From: Achromobacter ruhlandii
GTDB taxonomy: Bacteria; Pseudomonadota; Gammaproteobacteria; Burkholderiales; Burkholderiaceae_B
DNA: 64,000 nt
Reading direction: 5' to 3'
Assembly (NCBI RefSeq): GCF_902859695.1
Contig: NZ_CADIJL010000009.1
Span: 155,475-219,474 of the forward strand
The notes under the pieces were generated by a model. It searched no databases and was not told the DNA's origin. It saw only the letters and a list, made by a program, of their open reading frames with translations. Positions 35,567 to 43,942 of this stretch are shown here, one piece after another. How positions within the stretch are numbered: position 1 is the first letter of the stretch; each line of letters starts with the position of its first letter. The position numbers were made by a program, and so were the translations under genes.

Positions 35567-36531
35567 GCCTGCGCCGGTTCGGCGCGATCGGCGTAGCGGC
35601 GCGCCAGCACCGCGCAAACCATCAGCTGCATCTGGTGGAAGATCATCAGCGGCAGCACCACAATGCCCATCTGCGAGGTGCCGAACAGCACCGTCGCCAG
35701 CGGAATGCCGGACGCCAGCGACTTCTTCGAGCCGCAGAACACCAGCGTGATCTCGTTCTCCTTGGACAGCCCGAGCCTGCGGCTGCCCCACGTCGTGATC
35801 AGCAGCACCGCCCCCAGCAGCAACGCATTGACCAGCACCATGGTCGCCAGGTCGATCGCCGGGAACGCGTGCCAGATGCCCTGCGCCACCGCTTCGCTGA
35901 ACGCGGTATAGACTGCCAGCAGGATCGAACTGCGGTCCACTTTCGACAGGACGCGGCTGTTGCGCTGCGCCCAGGCGCCGATCCACGGCCGCAGCAGGCT
36001 GCCCACCGCGAACGGCAGCAGCAGCTGCAGCAGGATGCGGCCGGCATCGGCCAGGCCGTGACCGCCGCCCTGGCGATGCAGCAGCACCGCCACCAGCAGC
36101 GGCGTCAGCACCGTGCCCAGCAGGTTGGACGCGGTCGCCGCGCAAATGGCGCCCGGCACGTTGCCGCGCGCCATCGAGGTGAAGGCGATCGACGACTGCA
36201 CCGTGGAGGACAGCGTGCACACGAAGATCACGCCCAGCCACAGCGACGGCGTCAGCAGCCCGGGAAACACGGCCCGCAGCGCCAGCCCCAGCGCCGGGAA
36301 CAGGATGAAGGTGCAGCCCAGGATCAGCGCATGCAGCCGCACGTCCTTGACCCCGGCCACGATCGCGTCCGTCGACAGGCGCGCGCCGTGCAGGAAGAAC
36401 AGCAGCGAAATCGCCACGTTGCTGGCCACCATCATGAAGGACGCGCCCTTGCCCACCGCGGGGAAAAAGCTGGCGAACGCCACGGTGGCGATCAGGATGA
36501 GGGTGAACGGGTCGGGCAGGAAGCGGCGCAT
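35545..36531 (-). CDS. Bile acid:sodium symporter-family transporter (SBF-like, YfeH type)
   Basis: A 328-residue membrane protein with about ten helices. The family signature is visible in FFLHGARLSTDAIVAGVKDVRLH and TLSSTVQSSIAFTSMARGN, where the crossing-helix polar residues of the BASS fold lie, and in VFCGSKKSLASGIPLATVLF. The bacterial SBF-like group transports organic acids or sulfur compounds; the substrate is unknown. The C-terminal AQAAEPARA lies in a tandem repeat. It is divergent from a LysR regulator that probably controls it. Confidence 0.9.
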   Translation of the reverse strand: MRRFLPDPFTLILIATVAFASFFPAVGKGASFMMVASNVAISLLFFLHGARLSTDAIVAGVKDVRLHALILGCTFILFPALGLALRAVFPGLLTPSLWLGVIFVCTLSSTVQSSIAFTSMARGNVPGAICAATASNLLGTVLTPLLVAVLLHRQGGGHGLADAGRILLQLLLPFAVGSLLRPWIGAWAQRNSRVLSKVDRSSILLAVYTAFSEAVAQGIWHAFPAIDLATMVLVNALLLGAVLLITTWGSRRLGLSKENEITLVFCGSKKSLASGIPLATVLFGTSQMGIVVLPLMIFHQMQLMVCAVLARRYADRAEPAQAAEPARA

Positions 36532-36639
36532 GGCGGGAGGTTTCCGGGAAGGTTGCGGAAACTATAGGCGCGCTGCTTGCTATCGTGAAGGCCACTGGTT
36601 ACTGTAACTGCTATCGGAATTTCCTATAGGCAGGCCGCC

Positions 36640-37482
36640 ATGCTCAATCCGCTCTGGCTCAAGACCTTCGCCACCGCCGCGGGCGCGCCCAGCTTCAGCG
36701 AGGCGGCGCGCCGCCTCGGCCTGACCCAGCCCACGGTCAGCGAACACATCCGCCAGCTGGAGCTGGCGCTGGACCGCCGCCTGTTCCTGCGCGACACCCA
36801 TTCGCTGGCCCTGACCAGCGACGGCCGCAGCCTCTTGGTGCATGCCGAGATCATCATCGATGCGCACGAGCGCGCCGAGCGCCTGTTCGACGCCCCACGG
36901 TTGCGCGGCCGCGTGCGGCTCGGCACCTCCGACGACCTGGCGATGGGGCCACTGCCCGACGTGCTGGCCGCGTTCCGACAGGCGCATCCCGAAGTGGAGC
37001 TGGACATCACCATCGGCGTCACCAGCGACCTCTACCGACTGCTGGACGACAACGGCCTGGACGTCATGATCGGCAAGCGCCGTCGCGGCGACCGCCGCGG
37101 CCAGACCCTGCACAAGGAAGCGTTGCTGTGGCGCGCCCGCGAAGGCCTGCGCCTGGCGCCCGAGGCGCCGCTGCCGCTGATCCTGCTGCGCGAGCCCAGC
37201 GTCACCCGCGGCCTGGCGCTGGATGCGCTGGCGCGCGCCGGCCGCGGCTGGCAGATCGTCTGTACCAGCACCAGCTATGCCGGCTGCCAGGCGGCCGCCC
37301 GCGCCGGCCTGGGCATCACCGTGCAGCCCTCGCACCTGTCCACCGCCGGCCTGGCGGCGCCGGCCGGCGCCCTGGCCCTGCCGGCGCTGCCGCAGGTGGA
37401 GTTCATCGTCATCTCGGCGCCCGCCCCCAACAAGCCGACCCGGGCGCTGACCGAGATCCTGATGCGCAGTTCGCTGACCTGA
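36640..37482 (+). CDS. LysR-family transcriptional regulator
   Basis: A 280-residue regulator with the N-terminal winged helix (residues ~6-62: FSEAARRLGLTQPTVSEHIRQLELALDRRLFLRD) and a periplasmic-binding-like effector domain (residues ~88-280, LRGRVRLGTSDDLAMGPLPDVLAAFRQAHPEV). It is divergent from the SBF-type transporter; the 108-base spacer contains the AT-richer CTATAGGCGCGC and TTCCTATAGGC stretches around 36562-36630, suitable for a LysR site. The ligand is unknown. Confidence 0.9.
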   Translation: MLNPLWLKTFATAAGAPSFSEAARRLGLTQPTVSEHIRQLELALDRRLFLRDTHSLALTSDGRSLLVHAEIIIDAHERAERLFDAPRLRGRVRLGTSDDLAMGPLPDVLAAFRQAHPEVELDITIGVTSDLYRLLDDNGLDVMIGKRRRGDRRGQTLHKEALLWRAREGLRLAPEAPLPLILLREPSVTRGLALDALARAGRGWQIVCTSTSYAGCQAAARAGLGITVQPSHLSTAGLAAPAGALALPALPQVEFIVISAPAPNKPTRALTEILMRSSLT

Positions 37483-37519
37483 GCCTCCGCCCGACCGGGC
37501 CGGCGAGCGCGTCGATGGT

Positions 37520-38050
37520 TCACGCTGCCGGCCGCGTGTGCCGCACGCTGCCTTCCAGCGGCTGCGGCTGCTTGAGCAGGTTCAGGATCGGGCACCACTG
37601 CTCCACCGCCTCATGCACGGCACGTACCGCCCCCTCGTCGGCCGGCGACACGATGTGCGCGGTGTAGCGGATATTGTGCGGAAAGAACGGCACCTTCTCG
37701 TAACCCGGTTTGCCGCCGCGCGGATCCAGGTCGCCTTCGATCTCCACCTCCAGCGCGTCCAGCGGCAGTTCCAGCTCTGCCGCCTTGATCAGGAAGATGT
37801 GCGTCAGGCAGCTGCCCAGCGACCCCAGCAGCAGTTCCGGCGAACTCGGTCCCAGGTCGTAGCCGGCGAAATCCGCCGGGCTGTCGCTCACCACCTGGTG
37901 GTCGCGGATGCGGATGCGACGCACCCCGCTGCGGCCCTCCGCGCTGACATGCGCGCGCAGCTTCACCGGTGTCACGGTACGCGGATCGCGCGCATTGCGC
38001 GCCCGCACCGCCTCGCGCTTCTGGCCCAGGTATTCGTTCAAGGTACTCAT
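37520..38050 (-). CDS. OsmC/Ohr-family protein
   Basis: A 176-residue OsmC-fold protein. The two redox cysteines expected for organic-hydroperoxide reductases are present: GSLGSCLTHIF and QWCPILNLL. The central part (LLLGSLGSCLTHIFLIKAAELELPLDALEVEIEGDLD) is typical of the OsmC branch. It would reduce peroxides through a thiol partner. It lies 66 bases downstream of the cytochrome c gene on the same strand, so it may be the last gene of the ABC-importer operon. Confidence 0.9.
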   Translation of the reverse strand: MSTLNEYLGQKREAVRARNARDPRTVTPVKLRAHVSAEGRSGVRRIRIRDHQVVSDSPADFAGYDLGPSSPELLLGSLGSCLTHIFLIKAAELELPLDALEVEIEGDLDPRGGKPGYEKVPFFPHNIRYTAHIVSPADEGAVRAVHEAVEQWCPILNLLKQPQPLEGSVRHTRPAA

Positions 38051-38116
38051 TTGCCTGCCTCGCTTGCGTGAAAAAGTGGAAAAAAAACCCCGGCCGCCAC
38101 GCCGCGCGCCAACGCT

Positions 38117-39640
38117 TCATGGCCCGCGCCGCGTATCCGGGATGTCAATGGGGGAACGATCCATCGCCAGCAACAGCGCACCCAGTCCCTGGGCCGACGT
38201 GTTCTCCATGCGACCGCCGGGACCGCAGACGTTGTCCGCGCTGGTCCAGGCGGGCGCCGCGCCCGGCAGGCGCCGGGCCCGCAGCCAGCCACGGCGATCC
38301 ACCATGAACTGCGCGCCCGCCAGCGCCTGCGGCGGCAGGCCCGCGGCCAGCGCGTAGGCACGCCAGGCGGTATCGTCCGGCGCCACGCAATCGGCATCCT
38401 CCGGAGGCGGACCGCCGCGCGTCAGCGCCACGGTCAAGAGGCGCGGATCCTGCGGCTCCCGGGGCGCGCCGGGCGCGGCCGCCACCACCCGCAAGGGCAG
38501 GCCGCGCAGGCCGGACAGCGTGGCCGCGCGTCCATCGCGGCAGGTCAGCGCCACCACCGGCGCGGGAATCGCCGGCATGCCCGCGCCACCGCCGACCCCA
38601 TAGGCGTGCACGCGCAGGTAGTCCAGCACCCGCCAGCCATCGTCGGCCGTCAATGTTTCGGACGAACCGGAAACGGGCGGCGCGCCTGCCGCGCGGCCGC
38701 CGGACTGCCTGCCGCCCGCTGGCGCGCTGTTGGAGATCCCCTCCCCGTTACGGGCGTCGCCGCCATATGCGCCACTGCCATGGCGGGCGCCCTCCCGCGC
38801 CAGGCGCCAATGCAATTCCCCTTCCAGGCGGTTGTCGAACAAGGCCGGCCCCAACACGCTGGGCCAGGCCGGCAACCCGGCCGCGAGCGGCCCGCGGCCA
38901 TCCGCCCGCTCGCCATGGCAGCCCGCGCAGTGGCGCTGGTAAAGTTGCGCGCCCTGTAAAAGATTGCGATCCGAGAACAACAGGGGCGAACGCTGGTAAG
39001 AGGTGGCCGTTGCCTCCGTCAGCAGCATCCGCGGCGCTGGCCAACTGGCGCTGGCCAGCAGGCCAGCGGCCGCCGTCAGCCACACCAGCCTGCCGCGCCG
39101 CGCGAACAGCGCGCCCACCAGCAGCCCCAGGCCCACCGCCGTAAGTCCCGCCGCCAATCCCAGGCGGCGCCAGGTATGCGTGCCGACAGGCAGATCCGGG
39201 TCATAGCGCCAGGCGAATGGCCAGTGCGCAATCGCCAGCGCCTCCTCCGGCTGCCAGGCAATCGCCAAGGCCAGCAACGCCGCCAACGATGCCAACGCCC
39301 CCAGCACCATGGCGCCAGCCCGGCGCGATGCCGTGCGCGCCGCCGGCGCCGGCATGCGGCTGTGCAACCAGGCGGCCGCCAGCGCCGTCAGCAACAACAG
39401 CGCCGCGACGGCCAGGGCCAGATGCCCCAGCCGCGATCCGAGCAGGCCCGGCACGCCCTGCGCCCGCTGCCATGCCAACGCCAGCACGCCGCCCACCGAC
39501 GCCAAGGTCAGCGCCGCCAGCCAGGGCAGCGGCAGGCCGGCCGTGATCTCCCGCCCGCGCCGGCGCGCGGCCGCCAGGCACGCCAGCATGCCCGCCGGCG
39601 CCGCCAAGGCCGCCAGCGCCAACGCCGCATTGCTCACCAC
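38117..39640 (-). CDS. CopD-like membrane protein fused to cytochrome c and a SCO/peroxiredoxin-like tail
   Basis: A 507-residue protein. Residues 1-210 hold about six hydrophobic helices; then a class I cytochrome c domain with one CxxCH haem site (YQRHCAGCHGERADGRGP). The linker TATSYQRSPLLFSDRNLLQGAQLYQRHC resembles that of CopD-cytochrome c fusions. The C-terminal ~150 residues (ALTCRDGRAATLSGLRGLPLRVV) look like a degraded SCO/thioredoxin-like domain. A Gly/Ser-rich insert separates haem and tail domains. GTG start, overlapping the ABC ATPase stop by 7 bases, so it belongs to the importer operon. Its electron partner is unknown. Confidence 0.75.
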   Translation of the reverse strand: MVSNAALALAALAAPAGMLACLAAARRRGREITAGLPLPWLAALTLASVGGVLALAWQRAQGVPGLLGSRLGHLALAVAALLLLTALAAAWLHSRMPAPAARTASRRAGAMVLGALASLAALLALAIAWQPEEALAIAHWPFAWRYDPDLPVGTHTWRRLGLAAGLTAVGLGLLVGALFARRGRLVWLTAAAGLLASASWPAPRMLLTEATATSYQRSPLLFSDRNLLQGAQLYQRHCAGCHGERADGRGPLAAGLPAWPSVLGPALFDNRLEGELHWRLAREGARHGSGAYGGDARNGEGISNSAPAGGRQSGGRAAGAPPVSGSSETLTADDGWRVLDYLRVHAYGVGGGAGMPAIPAPVVALTCRDGRAATLSGLRGLPLRVVAAAPGAPREPQDPRLLTVALTRGGPPPEDADCVAPDDTAWRAYALAAGLPPQALAGAQFMVDRRGWLRARRLPGAAPAWTSADNVCGPGGRMENTSAQGLGALLLAMDRSPIDIPDTRRGP

Positions 39641-40431
39641 GTCGCATCCAGTCCCAGCAAGGCCAGCGCCTGGCGCCGCAACTCGGCCAGGCGCGGATCG
39701 CCGCGATGGCGCGGATACGGCAGGTCATTGACGATCTCGTCCTTGATCCTTGCCGGCCGCTCGCTCAGCACGATGATGCGCGACGCCATGAACAAGGCCT
39801 CCTCCACATCGTGCGTCACCAGCAAGGCGGTGAAACCGCTGCGCTGCCACAGTTCCACCAGCTCGGACTGCATCGCGATCCGCGTCAGCGAATCGAGCTT
39901 GCCCAGCGGCTCGTCCAGGATCAGGATGCGCGGATCGTTCACCAGCGCGCGCGCCAATGCCGCGCGCTGCGCCATGCCGCCCGACAGTTGATGCGGATAA
40001 GCCTGGCCGAAGGCCGCCAGGCCCACGCGCTGCAGCGCGTCGTCGACGCGGGCGCGCTGTGTCTTCAACAGACCCCGCGCCTGCAGCCCGAGCGCCACGT
40101 TGTGCCAGACCGTGCGCCATGGATACAGCGTCGGATCCTGGAACACCACGATGCGCGATGGCGATGGCCCGTCTATTGGCTCGTCATCGGCCAGCAGATC
40201 CCCCTGCGCCGGCGGCTCCAGCCCCGCCACCAGCCGCAGCAGGGTCGACTTGCCACAGCCGCTCGGACCCAGCAGCGCAACGAACTCGCCCGGCCGCACC
40301 TCCAGGTCAATGTCACCCAGCACCGGCAACGCCGCGCCGTCCAGCTCGAAGCGATGGTTTACGCCACGCACCGCCAGCGCCGCGCCGCGCGCCGCGGATG
40401 CCGCCGTGCCTTCCCGTGCCGCCGCTACCAT
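39634..40431 (-). CDS. ABC transporter ATP-binding protein (SsuB/TauB/NrtD type)
   Basis: A 265-residue ATPase: Walker A GPSGCGKST, Q-loop VVFQDPTLYPWRTVWHNV, signature LSGGMAQRAALARAL, Walker B ILILDEPLGKLD and switch histidine VTHDVEEA. This is the importer class for sulfonates, taurine, nitrate and nitriles. It is read from ATG 40431, overlapping the permease stop by 7 bases; a much longer open frame upstream of this start lies antisense to nothing and inside the permease, so it is not used. Confidence 0.92.
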   Translation of the reverse strand: MVAAAREGTAASAARGAALAVRGVNHRFELDGAALPVLGDIDLEVRPGEFVALLGPSGCGKSTLLRLVAGLEPPAQGDLLADDEPIDGPSPSRIVVFQDPTLYPWRTVWHNVALGLQARGLLKTQRARVDDALQRVGLAAFGQAYPHQLSGGMAQRAALARALVNDPRILILDEPLGKLDSLTRIAMQSELVELWQRSGFTALLVTHDVEEALFMASRIIVLSERPARIKDEIVNDLPYPRHRGDPRLAELRRQALALLGLDATW

Positions 40432-41444
40432 TTCACCACTCCCTTCTGCCAGGCCAGCAGGCGGTCGCGCCCCGCGAACAGCAGCGTGATCAGACCCGAG
40501 AACACCAGCGCCATCACGATCAGCGCGCCGTACATGTTGGCGTACGAGGCCCACCCCTGGGCCCACGACAGATACCAGCCCAGGCCGGACTTCACGCCCA
40601 TCATCTCTGCCGCGACCAATACCGAAAACGAAGCGCCCAGGCCCATGAACAGGCCCACGAACACCTGCGGCAACGCCGCCGGTATCGCCACCCGCAGCAC
40701 CAGGAACCACTCGCTCGCGCCCATCGTCCGGGCCACGTCGTAGTAGGCGCGGTTGACGCCCGCCACCCCCGACCAGGTCAGCACCGTCACCGGGAACCAG
40801 GTCGCCAGCGCGATCAGGAACACGGCCGCCGACCAGCTCGACGGGAAAAAGAAAAACGCCATGGGCAGCAGCGCCGTCGAAGGCACGGGCCCCAGGAAGC
40901 GCAGCACCGGGTGCACCCAATACCCGAGGCCACGCGACCAACCGATCGCCACGCCCGTCAGGAAACCCGCCGCCGCCCCCAGGCCGAAGCCATTGGCCAA
41001 CAACCAGAGCGAATTGGCCAGGCTGTCGGCCAACCGCTTGTAGTCGCTAGCGTAGACCTCGATCAGCGACTGCGGCGGCGCGAAGAACGGGCTGGGCAGC
41101 AACGCCAGCTTGGCCGTCGCGATTTCCCACAGGCCCACCGCCACGGCCAGCGCCAGCAGCCAAGGCCCGGCCCGGTGCAACGCGCGCACCGGGCGGCGGC
41201 GCGCCCCGCCAGCCACCGCCGCCAGCAGCAGCACGGCCGCCAGCACCAGCGTCGCCACGCCAAACTCGCGCGTGTAGCCCCAGGAAGTAAAGCCCACCTC
41301 CACATTGGGCCAGCGCAGCGTCACCGCGCCCACCACCGCCCACAGGGCGGCGGCGGCCACGCCGGTCTTCCACAGGCGCCAGGGTTGCGCGGCGGCCGGC
41401 GCGCCGCGCAACGCCCCAACCGCCAGCGTGTCAGCCGAGGACAT
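40425..41444 (-). CDS. ABC transporter permease (SsuC/TauC type)
   Basis: A 339-residue inner-membrane permease with seven or more helices. Its EAA loop is in AYYDVARTMGASEWFLVLRVAIPAALPQVFVGLFMGL. The N-terminus is extended compared with SsuC (about 90 extra residues with two or three more helices). It overlaps the solute-binding protein stop by 14 bases and the ATPase start by 7, so the three importer genes are one translationally coupled unit. Confidence 0.9.
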   Translation of the reverse strand: MSSADTLAVGALRGAPAAAQPWRLWKTGVAAAALWAVVGAVTLRWPNVEVGFTSWGYTREFGVATLVLAAVLLLAAVAGGARRRPVRALHRAGPWLLALAVAVGLWEIATAKLALLPSPFFAPPQSLIEVYASDYKRLADSLANSLWLLANGFGLGAAAGFLTGVAIGWSRGLGYWVHPVLRFLGPVPSTALLPMAFFFFPSSWSAAVFLIALATWFPVTVLTWSGVAGVNRAYYDVARTMGASEWFLVLRVAIPAALPQVFVGLFMGLGASFSVLVAAEMMGVKSGLGWYLSWAQGWASYANMYGALIVMALVFSGLITLLFAGRDRLLAWQKGVVKW

Positions 41445-42462
41445 TGGGCACCACCGCTTGCGCGTACTTGTTGATGTCCAGGTTGGCGCTCAGCACCTTG
41501 ATGGTCTTCAGGTCCTTGGCGTAACCGACGATCTCCTCGCGCAGCGCGCCGCCGGTCGACGCGTGGCCATGGCTGTGGCTGCGCAGGATCGCCGCCACGC
41601 GCTCGGCCGGCACCTTGCCCGGCACATAGGGCGCGAAGATGCGCGCGGTCTCATCGGGATTGGATGCGGTCCAGCGCTGCGCGTCGATCACCGCGCGGGT
41701 GATGGCGGCGGCCGACTCGGGATCGTTGCGCACCAGATCGCCGCGCAGCCCCAGCACGCAGCAGGTACGGTTCTCATAGTCGCCCTCGATGTTGGTGGCG
41801 ACCTCGCGCAGCTTGTTGTCCTCGCGCAGCGTGTAGATCAGCGGGTCGTCGCCGGCGATGGCATCGACCTCTCCCTTGCGCAGCACTTCGCCGAACAGGT
41901 CCTGCGGATACTGGCGCCAGTCCACCGACTCCGGATCGATGCCCAGTTGCGCCACCCGGATGGCGAAGAAGTTCTTCACCGGGCTGGCCTGGTCCGAGAC
42001 CGCCACGCGGCGACCCTTCAGGTCCTGCACGCGCTTGATCGGCGAATCGGCCGCGGTCAGCAGGCGCATGCAGCCGCCATGCGTGCCCACCGCCAGCTTC
42101 ACGTCAAAGCCCTGCTCCAGCGGCTTGAGCCAGCGCAGCGCCATGCCGATGCCGCCGTCGGCGTGGCCGGTGGCGATGGCTTCGAGCAATTGATCGGTCG
42201 ACCCGCTGAAATTGATGCGCTCGACCTTCAGGTTGTACTTGTCGAAAAAGCCGCGTTCCAGTGCCACCGAAACCGGCGACTGGCACACCGCGGTCTGGCT
42301 CCATGCGATCTTGTAGGTGCGTGGCGCGCCATTGGCCGCCAGCACCCGCGATCCCAGCATGCCCAGCGGTGCCGCAAGGCCCGCCGCGGTTGCCGCGCGC
42401 AGCAATGCGCGTCGCGAAATGCCGCGCGCCGCATGGGCGCGCGTTTGGACGTTCGTATTCAT
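41431..42462 (-). CDS. ABC transporter solute-binding protein (NMT1/SsuA type), Tat-like signal
   Basis: A 343-residue binding protein. The N-terminus has a twin-arginine-like signal (ISRRALLRAATAAGLAAPLGM), and the mature part is of the NMT1/SsuA fold (YKIAWSQTAVCQSPVSVALERGFFDKYNLKVERI). An unusual adjacent Cys-Cys sits in ENRTCCVLGLRGDL. The family binds sulfonates, taurine, nitrate, nitriles or pyrimidine precursors; specificity cannot be read. The ATG at 42462 has AAGGAAGG 5 bases upstream. It is the first gene of a five-gene minus-strand run ending in the OsmC gene. Confidence 0.9.
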   Translation of the reverse strand: MNTNVQTRAHAARGISRRALLRAATAAGLAAPLGMLGSRVLAANGAPRTYKIAWSQTAVCQSPVSVALERGFFDKYNLKVERINFSGSTDQLLEAIATGHADGGIGMALRWLKPLEQGFDVKLAVGTHGGCMRLLTAADSPIKRVQDLKGRRVAVSDQASPVKNFFAIRVAQLGIDPESVDWRQYPQDLFGEVLRKGEVDAIAGDDPLIYTLREDNKLREVATNIEGDYENRTCCVLGLRGDLVRNDPESAAAITRAVIDAQRWTASNPDETARIFAPYVPGKVPAERVAAILRSHSHGHASTGGALREEIVGYAKDLKTIKVLSANLDINKYAQAVVPNVLG

Positions 42463-42603
42463 CAACCTTCCTTTTGAGCAGACTGTGAATGGCGATGCTT
42501 GCCATGCGGCATCATCGGCCCGTGCTCAGGCGTTCGACAAATACAAAGTGGGGATAACAATATGGGCGGCGGCGCCTCCGGCGACCGCCGCGCTCAAGCG
42601 CCG

Positions 42604-42915
42604 CTAGTCCGGCAAGTGGTCGGGCACGCCGTGCTCGTCCACGGACTTGACGCGATCCAGCGCGTTGCGCGCCGCCGACATCGCTTCGACCGCGCCGCGA
42701 AAGCGGCGCGTGATGAAAATCTCGAAGGCCAGGCTTTCGGGCTCGTCCTCGGCCTCGGCTTCGTCACAGGCCTCCCGCGCGCCCGCGTCCTTGGCGGCCG
42801 TGTCCGCCTTCACCGGCAGACGCCGCGTTTCCAGAAAAGCGCGCGCCGGAATACGTCCCTCGGGTTGCGTCGCGTACGCCACGACGGAAAAACCATTGAT
42901 GATCTTCTCGGCCAT
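42604..42915 (-). CDS. Small acidic hypothetical protein
   Basis: A 103-residue cytoplasmic protein, acidic in the centre (ACDEAEAEDEPESLAFEIF) with a basic helical end (RRFRGAVEAMSAARNALDRVKSV). It has no signal, membrane helix or known motif. AAGGAA lies 9 bases before the ATG and codon use is native. It stands between the importer operon and hutG on the same strand. Function unknown. Confidence 0.65.
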   Translation of the reverse strand: MAEKIINGFSVVAYATQPEGRIPARAFLETRRLPVKADTAAKDAGAREACDEAEAEDEPESLAFEIFITRRFRGAVEAMSAARNALDRVKSVDEHGVPDHLPD

Positions 42916-43003
42916 ACCGGTTCCTTATAGGCCGCGCCAGTGAACGGCGCAGCACGTTGTTAGCGACAACGGCCCGTCATCGGGAAACTTAAGCACGCGT
43001 GAA

Positions 43004-43037
43004 ACGGCCCCGATTGATTCGCATCAATCGGGGCCGT
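43004..43037. terminator. 15-bp perfect hairpin downstream of hutG
   Basis: ACGGCCCCGATTGAT (43004-43018) and its exact complement (43023-43037) enclose the loop TCGC. It lies 25 bases beyond the hutG stop and before the small hypothetical gene. The short TTTCACG after the minus-strand stem makes it a probable terminator of hutG transcription. The T-run is weak. Confidence 0.65.
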
Positions 43038-43061
43038 GGGATCGCAACGATGCACGCGCGT

Positions 43062-43940
43062 TTATTTTGTCGACGATATCGCCGGAAGGCGGGCGCGCAC
43101 GTATTGCGCCACCTGCGCCAGCACTTGCGACAGATCGGCGCGCAGCGATTCAAAGCCCGCATTGCGCTCGCGCGTCGCCTCGTCCATGTACAACGGGCGG
43201 CGGATCTCGACCTGCAGACTGTGCCGGTTCAACGCCGGCTGGCCGATCTGCGCGATCAACTGCACGCCCTTGTAGGGGTCGTTGCGCGCCACGGTATAGC
43301 CGCGGTCGCGCAGCGCGGTCTCGATCAGGGCGATGAACTCCGGCTCGCAGGTGGTGCCGTCGCGGTCGCCCAGCACGAAATCGGCCAGTGGATGCGCGCT
43401 CTCGCGGCCCAGCCGCGCATAGGCATCGTTGGGCATCGAGTGCAGGTTCAGATGCCAGACCGCGCCGAAATCGCGTTGCGCGGTTTCGATGGCCTGTGCC
43501 AGCGCCGCGTGATACGGCTCGTAGTACGCCTGGATGCGGTGGCGCACTTCGGCCAGCGACAGCTTGCGGTCGTAGATCGGCGTGGCCTTGTCCATGCGGC
43601 GCCAGATCAGGCCCTTGCCCAGCCGCGTCTTTTCGCCGGGGTCGAGCGGCTCCGGCCAGGGCTCGGCCAGCAGCTCCGGATCCAGATCGCGCAGCGTGCG
43701 GTTGGGATCGATGTAGACGCGCGGAAAGTGCGCCGCCACCAGCGTGGCGCCCAATGCCGGCGCCGCCGACCACAAGGCGTCCACGTGCGTGTCCTCGCCC
43801 TGGCGCAGCTGCGCCAGGCTGGCCGCGGCGCCGAAATCGGCGGGATATCGCTCGCCGCTGTGCGGCGAATCACACACCAGCGGCAGCGCCGGCGCGGTCG
43901 GAGCATGCACGGAAACGGCTTGGAAGTCGGCGTTCGTCAT
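43062..43940 (-). CDS. hutG: N-formylglutamate amidohydrolase
   Basis: A 292-residue member of PF05013. It opens VCDSPHSGERYPADF, with the conserved H of the SPHSG motif, then DTHVDALW, DPNRTLRDLDPELL and LNLHSMPNDAYAR, the metal and substrate residues of the family. It hydrolyses N-formylglutamate, or a related N-formyl or N-acyl amide, to glutamate and formate. There are no other histidine-degradation genes nearby. It follows a Bug solute-binding protein by 2 bases, suggesting that protein supplies its substrate. Confidence 0.88.
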   Translation of the reverse strand: MTNADFQAVSVHAPTAPALPLVCDSPHSGERYPADFGAAASLAQLRQGEDTHVDALWSAAPALGATLVAAHFPRVYIDPNRTLRDLDPELLAEPWPEPLDPGEKTRLGKGLIWRRMDKATPIYDRKLSLAEVRHRIQAYYEPYHAALAQAIETAQRDFGAVWHLNLHSMPNDAYARLGRESAHPLADFVLGDRDGTTCEPEFIALIETALRDRGYTVARNDPYKGVQLIAQIGQPALNRHSLQVEIRRPLYMDEATRERNAGFESLRADLSQVLAQVAQYVRARLPAISSTK

Positions 43941-43942
43941 CG

